DNA from: Geminocystis sp. M7585_C2015_104
GTDB lineage: Bacteria; Cyanobacteriota; Cyanobacteriia; Cyanobacteriales; Cyanobacteriaceae
DNA length: 37,846 nucleotides
NCBI GenBank assembly: GCA_015295805.1
Contig: DVEF01000088.1
Span: 1-37,846 of the forward strand
Direction of reading: 5' to 3'
Part shown: positions 20,069 to 27,902 of the stretch, in pieces
Numbering within the stretch: the stretch's first letter is position 1
How the letters are laid out: the number at the start of each line of letters is the position of its first letter
Notes under the pieces: generated by a model
Seen by the model: only the letters and a program-made list of their open reading frames with translations
Databases searched by the model: none
What the model was told of the DNA's origin: nothing
Translations under genes and position numbers: made by a program

Positions 20069-20322
20069 GAAATATTTTTTTGCCTCCGGGGGTTTTTGTA
20101 ACTCCTGCCACCATATTCCCCCCCAACTATTTTCTTCTGCCTATTGCCGCCGACTATGCCGGTTTCGCCGATTTTTAGTTTACCCACCCATGGTGCGACA
20201 AATGACAGTTTATAATAATGGCGTGGGTTATCCCCTGCTATTTTTTTAAAGGAAAGGCAATATTTGATTTACTAGAAGATTGTCCCTCTTGTAAACCCGT
20301 AAGATTTTATCATTACAAACCC
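20069..20322. other. Non-coding region after the YaaW-family gene
   Basis: I see no real ORF or RNA gene here. There is a C-rich tract near 20090-20150 and a TATAAT at 20211-20216 with no good -35 element. The frame that starts at 20218 runs into the heptamer repeat and is not coding-like. Confidence 0.4.
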
Positions 20323-20440
20323 CTACTCCCTACACCCTACCTTATAAATCCTACCTTCTACATCCCACTTTCTACATCCTACTACATCCTACTTCCTACA
20401 TCCTACTCCTTACACCCTATTACATCCTACTCCCTGTGAC
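20323..20440. repeat. Degenerate heptamer tandem repeat (CTACATC/CTACTCC type)
   Basis: About sixteen imperfect 7-bp units of the form CTACNYC follow one another with CTACTCC, CTACATC, CTACCTT and TTACACC variants, and with two 3-bp phase slips. This resembles the short tandemly repeated heptamer arrays known from intergenic regions of cyanobacteria. The array ends about 88 bp before the next gene start. Confidence 0.8.
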
Positions 20441-20527
20441 GGTTAACGAATTGGCATATTAAAGGTTACTAATGGGGGTTAACTGTCTCATAATCATAAT
20501 CAAAACCCCAGGTGAGAAATTGGGACT

Positions 20528-21298
20528 ATGATGTATGGTTATTTAAGTTTTGGTTGCGGTTTTAGTTTCCTTTTAATTGTGGCTTTTTTTGTTTTGCAAT
20601 GGTTTAATATCCCTGTGGGAAATTTTGTGGATTGGTTGATTGGTATTGCCATTTTCTGGTGGCTACTGGCGATTGTCACCATTCCCTGGAATATCTATTT
20701 TGACGCCCAGGATGTAATTGCGGAAGCCAATGTTTCTCGTCAGAAAAATATTAGTTTTGATGAGAAACAGTTAGAGTATGTACAAAAGGTGGCATCTTTC
20801 TCAATAGTTTTAGCAATCGTGCTACATTTACTCTCTGCTTTGGGATTATATTTGCTGGCAGCTTCAGGAGTTAGTGAGATAGGTTATCTAGCATCTGGGG
20901 CTACCTTATTGTTGACTTTTTTGCGTCCAGCAGTTCGAGGTTATCAGTATTTAGCTCAACGTTTACAAGCAATTCGCGAACAAATTACCCATCCCAGGGA
21001 AGATGTTTTAGAGTTAAGAAATCGTGTTTTGTTTCTCGAAAATCAACTCAAATCCCTAGTTGAAGAATTCAATTACAATAATGAGGATTCTTTGGTGTTT
21101 AAAAATGAGCAACGGTGGCAAGAAATAAGAAATAATTATAATCAGCTAATGGCAAAATTTGAGCATTTTCAGGCGTTAAATAAGCAGGAACATGAAAATA
21201 TCATCATAGAAAGTAGAAAGGCAGTTGCCCAGTTATCAGAAGACAGCAAATTTTTAGAAAACGTCAGGGAGATTATACGCTTTTTCAAAGGGGCATAA
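20528..21298 (+). CDS. Membrane protein with C-terminal coiled coil, unknown function
   Basis: The 256-residue protein has two hydrophobic helix pairs, about residues 8-54 and 91-137, giving four membrane segments. A charged C-terminal half of about 110 residues follows, rich in Glu, Gln, Asn and Lys with heptad spacing (LELRNRVLFLENQLKSLVEEF), likely a coiled coil in the cytoplasm. I do not recognise a named family. The gene is richer in A and T than its neighbours. The ATG at 20528 is used; another Met follows immediately. Confidence 0.8.
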   Translation: MMYGYLSFGCGFSFLLIVAFFVLQWFNIPVGNFVDWLIGIAIFWWLLAIVTIPWNIYFDAQDVIAEANVSRQKNISFDEKQLEYVQKVASFSIVLAIVLHLLSALGLYLLAASGVSEIGYLASGATLLLTFLRPAVRGYQYLAQRLQAIREQITHPREDVLELRNRVLFLENQLKSLVEEFNYNNEDSLVFKNEQRWQEIRNNYNQLMAKFEHFQALNKQEHENIIIESRKAVAQLSEDSKFLENVREIIRFFKGA

Positions 21299-21350
21299 AA
21301 ACCCCCGCTTTAGTTTTCATTGTCTCCCTGTTTAGGAGAAAACCAACCAC

Positions 21351-21557
21351 ATGGCAACCCATAATGGGGTGGCATTACTAAGCCGGTTAATCGACTTATT
21401 TGATTATAGCCCCTCTCTAAACCAACTCTCCTGTGGTCGATTACATGGCGACTATTATATTTTCACACTAATTACCCAATCTGGGCTAGTGGGTGGGGCT
21501 ACAATCACCCCTAGGAGGAATGGCAAACAAGGCAGTCACTGGTTATTCACCGGTTAA
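21351..21557 (+). CDS. Small hypothetical protein, 68 aa
   Basis: This frame begins 52 bp after the membrane/coiled-coil gene with an AGGAGA about 11 bp before the ATG. The predicted product (MATHNGVALLSRLIDLF... HWLFTG) has a normal mix of residues, an N-terminal helix and several beta-like segments. Its codon use resembles nearby genes. I do not recognise it. It could be co-transcribed with the upstream gene. The call rests on open frame, ribosome-binding site and composition only. Confidence 0.45.
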   Translation: MATHNGVALLSRLIDLFDYSPSLNQLSCGRLHGDYYIFTLITQSGLVGGATITPRRNGKQGSHWLFTG

Positions 21558-21566
21558 AGAGAGTGT

Positions 21567-21618
21567 TTAGACTGGTTAGACTAGTTAGACTGGCTTATAG
21601 TTAGATTGGTTAGACTAA
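21567..21618. repeat. Nonamer tandem repeat TTAGACTGG
   Basis: Three direct copies of TTAGACT(G/A)G at 21567-21593 are followed by a 7-bp interruption and two more copies (TTAGATTGG, TTAGACTAA). The array lies in the gap after the 68-aa ORF, ahead of the 3' end of the convergent CAP-domain gene. Confidence 0.8.
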
Positions 21619-21753
21619 ATGGCGGCTAAAGGCAGCATTTATTATCAGTTATAACCACTTTTCGTAACCCCATCTGTATGGGTCAATTATTTGATATTGT
21701 AGGGGTTTATGATTTTAAAACTAACCCCACCCATATCCTAATCCCCACACAGC

Positions 21754-23397
21754 CTACAAAACTACGTTGAAGGCAACTCCCTCTAGCTGGAAAAAGTCAG
21801 AATAACTTTCCATTACATAATTCTTTTCACTCTCGTTGGTGAATAGGTAACTACCAGGCAATAATCGATTTTGAAAACGGTAGAGGGGAAAACCTTGACT
21901 ATTGGCGGGGTATACATAAAAAGCAATTCCTTCTTCTGTAAAAACGGGATAATTTCTTTTAATAGAATTGGCTTCTTCTTCCCCCACAAAAAGATAAGTG
22001 CCCATGATATTATCATTGCGGAAACGATAAATTGGCATTAACCCATCCTGGGGAGTTAGACTAACATAAAACGCCAATCCCTCTAGTTGAAATTGAGGAT
22101 AATTGCGGAGAATATTGTTAGCCTCATCTTCCCCCACAAACAAATAGCTGCCTAGATAGTCTCTATTTTGCAGCCGGTATATGGGAGTATTAAGGAGAGG
22201 TGGGAGAAGATGGGATGTGGGAGATGAGGGAGAATTGCTATTGGTGGGGGAAGAGGGGAGGGGGAGAAAATCGTTGTTGGCGGTGGGAGAATGGGGATTG
22301 CCACTGGGGGGAAGGGGAATATTTCCGTCATTGCCAGTGGTATTATCAGCAAAAGGAGAAGGGGGATTGTCATTAGTCATAGGAGAATTTAAGTTGTCAC
22401 GGGGGGTTGGATTTAAATGGTTGTTGGGGTTGGGAGAATTATAAATGTTGGGAGGAGAAGAAGAGGGAATGGAGGCTTGGGATAGACTGGTATTATCTGA
22501 AGGGAGGTTGTTGAAATTGTTACTATTGAGAAACCCAGTAGCCAGAAGGGGATTATCAGTGGCTAAGTCTAATTTGATGTTGGTGTTGCCGATAGTAACC
22601 CAGGCTTTAACTATATCATCTTTCGGGTCTTGGTCCAAATTGCCGATAAAACTAACAAGATAGTCGCCGGGGGGAAGGAATAGAGAATAACCACCCGTTT
22701 GCCAACTAGTGGTTTCGTAGCGACTCCCTGTGGTTATATTTTTAGCAATGATTCTAATATTGCCAATTCCCTCGCCAATGGTATAAAAGTCATCATCTAC
22801 CACGGAATCAGTGTAAATAACACCAGTAAGAAATGCACCATCTCCATCCTTGCGGCTATAGGCAAAATTCTGGGTAGTCACCACCGCATTGTAGTTAATC
22901 CTGTTAAAGGTAAAAACCCCCTGCAATGAGGCTATTCCCACCTCCCGAAACTCATCCCATAACATGGTGACTCGGTGACTGCGGTTGGGATAGTTATAAT
23001 CCACAAATAGATTCACATAATTGTCAATGGCAAACTTAACATAGTCCATACTACCAGTTGTGCCTTTCCAAGCGATATTTTCGCCACTTCCCCAGGGAGG
23101 TATAAACTGATAGCCGGCCATTGCCATTCTTTGTTGGGAATTAGTACCATTTACCCCAGTGTGGCTAAAGACATCATTATCCAACATCCATTTACTGTGG
23201 AGGTAAGCGGCGTCTATGAGATAGGGATTAAAAGCGAGAGGCTGTTTGGGGGTGGGAGATATACACCATTGTGGTGATACTCCCTCATTTAGATTGCCTC
23301 CCAGAAGACGATTAGCTTCCTGTTGCGGATTGCTTCTGGCCCTATTTATTAATTCTAACATTAACTGATCTACCGGGGTGGGTTCCCTAAGTCCCAT
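21754..23397 (-). CDS. CAP-domain protein with three C-terminal repeats
   Basis: The 547-residue protein has four parts. Residues about 8-180 are a CAP/SCP domain (the SCP/Tpx-1/PR-1 superfamily) with LINRARSNP, H67, GENIAW (E106) and H141 in the expected places. Residues about 200-280 form a beta-rich segment. Residues about 295-400 are a low-complexity Pro/Ser/Asn linker. Residues 406-446, 456-496 and 505-545 are three copies of a roughly 41-residue repeat, (I/L)YR(F/L)xN...G(S/T)YLF...EG(L/I/V)AF, which resembles DUF5648. Such proteins are usually secreted, but no N-terminal signal peptide is visible from the ATG at 23397. Its role is unknown; extracellular matrix or surface binding is an inference. 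Confidence 0.85.
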   Translation of the reverse strand: MGLREPTPVDQLMLELINRARSNPQQEANRLLGGNLNEGVSPQWCISPTPKQPLAFNPYLIDAAYLHSKWMLDNDVFSHTGVNGTNSQQRMAMAGYQFIPPWGSGENIAWKGTTGSMDYVKFAIDNYVNLFVDYNYPNRSHRVTMLWDEFREVGIASLQGVFTFNRINYNAVVTTQNFAYSRKDGDGAFLTGVIYTDSVVDDDFYTIGEGIGNIRIIAKNITTGSRYETTSWQTGGYSLFLPPGDYLVSFIGNLDQDPKDDIVKAWVTIGNTNIKLDLATDNPLLATGFLNSNNFNNLPSDNTSLSQASIPSSSPPNIYNSPNPNNHLNPTPRDNLNSPMTNDNPPSPFADNTTGNDGNIPLPPSGNPHSPTANNDFLPLPSSPTNSNSPSSPTSHLLPPLLNTPIYRLQNRDYLGSYLFVGEDEANNILRNYPQFQLEGLAFYVSLTPQDGLMPIYRFRNDNIMGTYLFVGEEEANSIKRNYPVFTEEGIAFYVYPANSQGFPLYRFQNRLLPGSYLFTNESEKNYVMESYSDFFQLEGVAFNVVL

Positions 23398-24366
23398 GGT
23401 TATTTCCCCTACTTCTAGTTACCCTATCCCCATCATACCCTTGTCTCATCACACCCATCCAACAGAATTACAGCTTAGTCGCCATGGACTTGATTTGGTT
23501 TCATTGGTATATACCCTCCACGGTGTTTTTAGACTGTCATATTATTTCCCTCACCGCCTTTCCACTAACTGTTAAGTAAACACTGTCAAACCACTGTTAT
23601 TGCCACCAACCACACACAAATAAGTAATGTTAAACTTTTTTCAGCCTGGCATGATTCCCCCTTCTAGGTCCCAGGTTTCTCAGAAAAATTTAATTTTTTC
23701 CTCTGTTCTTTCTTCTTTTTTTTAAAACCTTGCATTTGGGACAACATTTCCGCTGCGAAACTGCCAGAGGCCTACTTCTAAAACTCCACCAAGCCGTGGG
23801 TTTACTGAGGAAATCGTCTGCTGCATTGCCGATTCCAATTTAACTTTCCCTATTTAATGTTTATTATTTTAAAAATTGTTTAAAATTTCTCCTGTTTCTA
23901 CTTTTATATTCGACCAATATTTTCTCTATTTGTCTCCCATTTTACCCTTATATTTTTCCCCACTGAGGGGAAACACATTCCACAAAGGCAGTTTCAAAAG
24001 CCACAGGAGGAAAACAATAACAATTCTCCCCTCTCAACCGCTTAACTCTTCGAATCTAGCCCAACTGGCAGACAGTATTTCTCCAAGGCAATCCAACTAG
24101 GAAAAATGGTGGACTGTAACCGTGGCGGTGCGGCAGGAGTGGGGGATATTTTTAGAACCTCACATAATGAGAATATATACTGACATCTCCCAAATAGTTA
24201 GGGGCTTTAATAAAAAAGATTAGCATTAAATAGGACCGGGGAGGGGAAACCAGAAAGTCCTAATAACCAAAAGACCACCTCACCCCACTGACAAGCATAA
24301 GAGCAACAGGCAATGGCACAGCCGAGGCGATACCCCAGTGGTTGCCCATGAGAAGGGGAGTAGGAA
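23398..24366. other. Nearly 1 kb without a convincing gene
   Basis: Short open frames on both strands (for example 23876-24100) have no ribosome-binding site and unlikely compositions. The region is AT-rich and pyrimidine-rich around 23690-23720 and 23870-23960. I checked by eye for SRP RNA, RNase P RNA and tmRNA hallmarks and found none. It could hold the promoter of the minus-strand CAP gene near 23400-23500 and undetected small RNAs. Confidence 0.4.
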
Positions 24367-24438
24367 TGGGTCGCCTGAGACTCGAACTCAGGACCAATCG
24401 GTTAAAAGCCGAGTGCTCTACCACTGAGCTAGCGACCC
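24367..24438 (-). tRNA. tRNA-Lys (anticodon UUU)
   Basis: The minus strand folds into a complete cloverleaf: acceptor stem GGGTCGC/GCGACCC, D-stem GCTC/GAGC, anticodon arm CTCGG-CTTTTAA-CCGAT with anticodon TTT, and T-arm CTGAG-TTCGAGT-CTCAG. The discriminator base is A and the CCA end is not encoded. It reads AAA and, by wobble, AAG codons. Its own promoter lies 40 bp upstream. Confidence 0.97.
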
Positions 24439-24477
24439 GTTTGTTGCGCCGTTTTGATGAGCCGCACAACGTCTACT

Positions 24478-24506
24478 ATTCTAACGCACTGAGAAAAAAA
24501 ATGCAA
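24478..24506 (-). promoter_or_regulatory. Promoter of tRNA-Lys(UUU)
   Basis: Minus strand: TTGCAT (24501-24506), 17-bp spacer, TAGAAT (24478-24483). The -35 box and the GTGCG in the spacer recur upstream of the second tRNA-Lys, which supports both calls. Confidence 0.7.
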
Positions 24507-24624
24507 GGGTTTTTAGTACTTTTTGAACATCCCGTGGCGCCACAAAAAAACCCCATCGCCCCCACCCATTCTTGACGTTCCAAACCCCCCATTCTTCTGA
24601 CAAAAGGGAAGGACAAAGGGAAGG

Positions 24625-24696
24625 GGGGTCGCCTGAGATTCGAACTCAGGACCCATCGGTTAAGAGCCGAGTGCTCTACCGCTGAGCTAGCGACCC
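24625..24696 (-). tRNA. tRNA-Lys (anticodon CUU)
   Basis: This is a near-copy of the neighbouring tRNA-Lys with a full cloverleaf. The anticodon loop is CTCTTAA, giving anticodon CTT, which reads only AAG. The acceptor, D, anticodon and T stems are all intact, with a few loop differences. The base after the acceptor stem (position 73) is C rather than the A of the other copy; the downstream sequence continues CC, so CCA is not encoded. Its promoter lies 37 bp upstream. Confidence 0.95.
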
Positions 24697-24732
24697 GTTT
24701 GTTGCGCTGTCTTGAAGAGCTCCCATTGAACA

Positions 24733-24762
24733 ATTGTAGCGCACCGGCCACAAGAAATGCAA
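24733..24762 (-). promoter_or_regulatory. Promoter of tRNA-Lys(CUU)
   Basis: Minus strand: TTGCAT (24757-24762), 18-bp spacer, TACAAT (24733-24738). It matches the promoter of the first tRNA-Lys in its -35 box and spacer GTGCG. It is divergent from comM, whose start codon is 69 bp away. Confidence 0.7.
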
Positions 24763-24830
24763 GGGGGGGTCTAGTTTTTTTGTTGAGTTGCCTCTAAACT
24801 GGGAGGGATAATAGTATAAGGGGGATTTCT

Positions 24831-26348
24831 ATGTTGAGTAGGGTTTGGAGTGGGGCCGTAGTAGGGATCGAGGGGGTAAAGGTTGGGGTGGAAGTGGATG
24901 TGGCTGGGGGGTTGCCCAAGACAATTATTGTAGGTTTGCCGGATACGGCAGTACAGGAGTCAAGGGAGAGGGTAAAGGCGGCTATTAGAAATTCTGGTTT
25001 TGCTTTCCCGGTAAGACAAATAACAGTCAATCTCTCTCCTGCTGACTTGCGCAAAGAAGGGCCTATTTTTGATTTGCCTATTGCCCTGGGGATTCTGGCT
25101 GCCTCCCAACAGGTGGAGTCTACCCACTTGTCTGACTATCTTTTTTTGGGAGAGGTGTCTCTAGATGGCAGTCTAAGGGGGGTTGCCGGTGTTTTGCCCA
25201 TGGCAGTGATGGCGGCTAGGTTGGGATTTCGAGGCATAGTTGTGCCTAAGGATAATGTCCAAGAGGCTGCAGTGGTGGAAGTACTAAAGGTGTATGGGTT
25301 TAATCACCTATTGGAGGTAACTCAGTTTTTGCAGAATCCCTCCCAGTTTCCCGTGGCTACCCCCAGAGTGGAACAAGAGGACATGGATACCAATTATGAC
25401 CTAGCTGATGTAAAAGGACAATACTCTGCCCGTAGGGCTTTGGAAATAGCGGCTGCTGGGGGACACAATCTGTTATTGGTGGGGCCTCCCGGTGCTGGTA
25501 AAACTATGTTAGCAAGAAGACTCCCCTCCATCCTCCCGCCCCTCTCCTTTGCAGAAGCTTTAGAGGTATCCCAGATTTACTCCGTAGCTGGCCTGTTGAA
25601 GGGCCGAAGTGGTTTAATTACCCAACGCCCCTTCCGTAGCCCCCATCATTCTGCCAGTGGTGTGGCACTAGTGGGGGGAGGCTCATTGCCAAAACCTGGG
25701 GAAATTTCCCTCTCCCATCACGGTGTTTTATTCCTGGACGAGTTAACGGAGTTCAAACGTAGTGTCTTAGAGTTTCTGCGTCAACCCCTAGAAGATGGAT
25801 TTGTCACCGTCTCCCGGGCTCGTCAAACAGTCTCCTTTCCTGCCCGTTTTACCCTTATTGCTAGCACCAACCCTTGTCCTTGTGGTTACTACGGCGATTC
25901 TCTCAAAGAATGCACCTGTTTTCCACGACAACGCCAACAATACTGGGCTAAACTGTCAGGCCCTTTACTTGACCGCATCGACCTACAAGTTGTAGTCAAC
26001 CGTCTTAAACCTGAGGAGATGCTCCAACAAAAGGCAAGGGAAGGTTCCCACTCGGTGAGGGAAAGGGTTATCGCCGCACGAGAAAGGGCAAGGATTCGCT
26101 TCCAGGACTACCACATCTCCTGTAATGCCCAGATGCAATCTCACCACCTGCGACAATTTTGCCCTCTGGATGACCACTGCCGTGGAATTCTCGATGGCGC
26201 TATCCGCAAATTAGGTCTTTCCGCCCGTGCCTTCGACCGTATTCTTAAAGTAGCCCGCACCATCGCCGACTTGGACTCCTCCCCCTCCCTCCAACCACAC
26301 CACCTCGCCGAGGCCATCCAATATCGTACTCTCGACCGTCTCCTCTAA
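24831..26348 (+). CDS. comM: YifB/ComM family Mg-chelatase-like AAA+ ATPase
   Basis: ComM is a hexameric helicase that promotes branch migration when incoming DNA is integrated during natural transformation. The 505-residue protein has the N-terminal Lon-like domain (residues 1-170, GLPDTAVQESRERVKAAI), the AAA+ core with Walker A GPPGAGKT at 218-225 and Walker B LFLDELTEF, a cysteine cluster NPCPCGYYGDSLKECTC, and the C-terminal Mg-chelatase subunit domain with LSARAFDRILKVARTIADL. An AAGGGGG ribosome-binding site precedes the ATG. It is not the chlorophyll Mg-chelatase ChlI, which lacks the N-terminal Lon-like domain. Its presence is compatible with natural competence but does not prove it. 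Confidence 0.93.
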   Translation: MLSRVWSGAVVGIEGVKVGVEVDVAGGLPKTIIVGLPDTAVQESRERVKAAIRNSGFAFPVRQITVNLSPADLRKEGPIFDLPIALGILAASQQVESTHLSDYLFLGEVSLDGSLRGVAGVLPMAVMAARLGFRGIVVPKDNVQEAAVVEVLKVYGFNHLLEVTQFLQNPSQFPVATPRVEQEDMDTNYDLADVKGQYSARRALEIAAAGGHNLLLVGPPGAGKTMLARRLPSILPPLSFAEALEVSQIYSVAGLLKGRSGLITQRPFRSPHHSASGVALVGGGSLPKPGEISLSHHGVLFLDELTEFKRSVLEFLRQPLEDGFVTVSRARQTVSFPARFTLIASTNPCPCGYYGDSLKECTCFPRQRQQYWAKLSGPLLDRIDLQVVVNRLKPEEMLQQKAREGSHSVRERVIAARERARIRFQDYHISCNAQMQSHHLRQFCPLDDHCRGILDGAIRKLGLSARAFDRILKVARTIADLDSSPSLQPHHLAEAIQYRTLDRLL

Positions 26349-26553
26349 CAGTATTTTTACTTATTTACAATTTAATGTTAAAAAGTATTAACAGGGGTTG
26401 CAATTTCCGGACGAGTGGTCTTCAATGGAAGAAGAAGTAGAATGGGGTAGGTGTGTGTGTTTGAAAAGACCTTCTGGGGAAAAGAAAAAGCCGAGGTCAA
26501 AAAAACGGCGATTGGGGGCATAAGTTAAAAAGGTAGGAGGGGAGAAGGTTTGA

Positions 26554-27900
26554 GTGGTAAGACAGGGTGATATAATAAGCGTTACAATAGAAGATGTGAG
26601 CAGTGAGGGGTATGGGGTGGGAAGAATAAACCAACAGGTGGTGTTTATACCAGACACGGTGACGGGGGATAGGGTAAAAAGTAGAATTGTAAGGGTGAAA
26701 AGGAAATACGCGGAGGGGAAGATAAAGGAAATAGAATCGGAGTCGCCCCATAGAACTCGACCCAGTTGTATTGTAGCAGACAAGTGTGGGGGTTGTCAGT
26801 GGCAGCATATAGACTACCAGTATCAGTTACAACTAAAAGAAAATCAGGTGAGGGAGACTTTGACTAGGATTGGAGGTTTTACCGACATAAGGGTGGAAAA
26901 GATAATCGCTGGCAAACCCCTGGGGTATCGCAATAAGGTGAGTTATCCACTAGCCATGTCGGCAATGGGGAGGTTGAAGGCGGGTTATTATCGCCGGGGA
27001 AGCCATCAAGTGGTTAATATTAACAAGTGTCCCATTCAGGATGAGCGTTTGAATCCCCTGTTGGCGGGGATAAAAAAGGATTTACAGGCATCACAAATAC
27101 CCGTATATGACGAGAAGACGAGAAAGGGCGCACTACGACACCTTTGTTTCCGCATTGGCAAAAACACAGGGGAAATTCTAGTAACCCTGGTGACTGCTAA
27201 GAGGGTGGGGGAAAAACTGAAAACTATGGCACAGAAGTGGATGGAGGTTTATCCTGAAATAGTGGGGGTGACCTTGAATTATAACCCCAAGGCTACTAAT
27301 GTGATTTTTGGGGAGGAAACGGAATTATTGGCCGGGAGGGGTTATTTAAGGGAAACATTTGCCGGTTTAACCTTTCATCTACGCCCAGAAACCTTTTTCC
27401 AGGTTAACACCAACTCGGCAGAAGACTTGTTGTTTGCCATCTTTTCCCGTCTGGATTTGAAGGGAAATGAAACAGTGTTAGACTTGTATTGTGGTATAGG
27501 GACTTTCACTCTACCCTTTGCCCAAAAAGTAAAGAAGGTGATTGGCATCGAATCCCATTATCAGTCTATCATCCAGGCAGAGGAGAATGCTATTTTAAAT
27601 GGGATTGACAATGTACAGTTTATAACAGGGGAGGTGGAGGCCATTTTGCCAACCTTAGCAGTGAAACCAGAGGTGGTAGTATTAGATCCACCAAGGAAGG
27701 GATGTGAAGAAACTGTGATGGAAACTCTAAGGCAAATGCAACCGGAAACCATAGTATATATCAGCTGCCACCCGGCTACACTTGCCCGAGACTTACGCCG
27801 GCTTGGGGAGGACTATAACATAAAATGGGTACAACCGGCAGACTTCTTCCCCCAAACATGCCACGTAGAAACGGCCGTGATTGTTACCAGGAGGAAATAA
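26554..27900 (+). CDS. rlmD: 23S rRNA (uracil-C5)-methyltransferase, RlmD/RumA family
   Basis: The enzyme methylates a 23S rRNA uridine at C5 using SAM. The 448-residue protein has an N-terminal TRAM domain (1-60). The 4Fe-4S ligands are C72, C78, C81 and C159 (C-x5-C-x2-C then a distant Cys). The SAM-binding motif is LDLYCGIGTFTLPFA (309-323), with DPPRKG at 379-383. The catalytic nucleophile is C405 (SCHPATL) and the general base is E439 (CHVETAV). The start is a GTG that directly follows an in-frame TGA, so it is the earliest possible; a GGAGAAGG lies upstream. The gene ends 2 bp before the stop of convergent cysS. The exact target (U1939 or U747) is not decided by the sequence alone. Confidence 0.93.
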   Translation: MVRQGDIISVTIEDVSSEGYGVGRINQQVVFIPDTVTGDRVKSRIVRVKRKYAEGKIKEIESESPHRTRPSCIVADKCGGCQWQHIDYQYQLQLKENQVRETLTRIGGFTDIRVEKIIAGKPLGYRNKVSYPLAMSAMGRLKAGYYRRGSHQVVNINKCPIQDERLNPLLAGIKKDLQASQIPVYDEKTRKGALRHLCFRIGKNTGEILVTLVTAKRVGEKLKTMAQKWMEVYPEIVGVTLNYNPKATNVIFGEETELLAGRGYLRETFAGLTFHLRPETFFQVNTNSAEDLLFAIFSRLDLKGNETVLDLYCGIGTFTLPFAQKVKKVIGIESHYQSIIQAEENAILNGIDNVQFITGEVEAILPTLAVKPEVVVLDPPRKGCEETVMETLRQMQPETIVYISCHPATLARDLRRLGEDYNIKWVQPADFFPQTCHVETAVIVTRRK

Positions 27901-27902
27901 AC

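Noticed and set aside
20218-20439. 73-aa frame running into the heptamer repeats
   Set aside because: The translation is a tyrosine/proline/serine simple repeat produced by the array.
24260-24350. 29-aa hydrophobic minus-strand peptide (MGNHWGIASAVPLPV...)
   Set aside because: It resembles a small photosystem subunit in size only; it matches no psb, psa or pet protein I know and has no ribosome-binding site.
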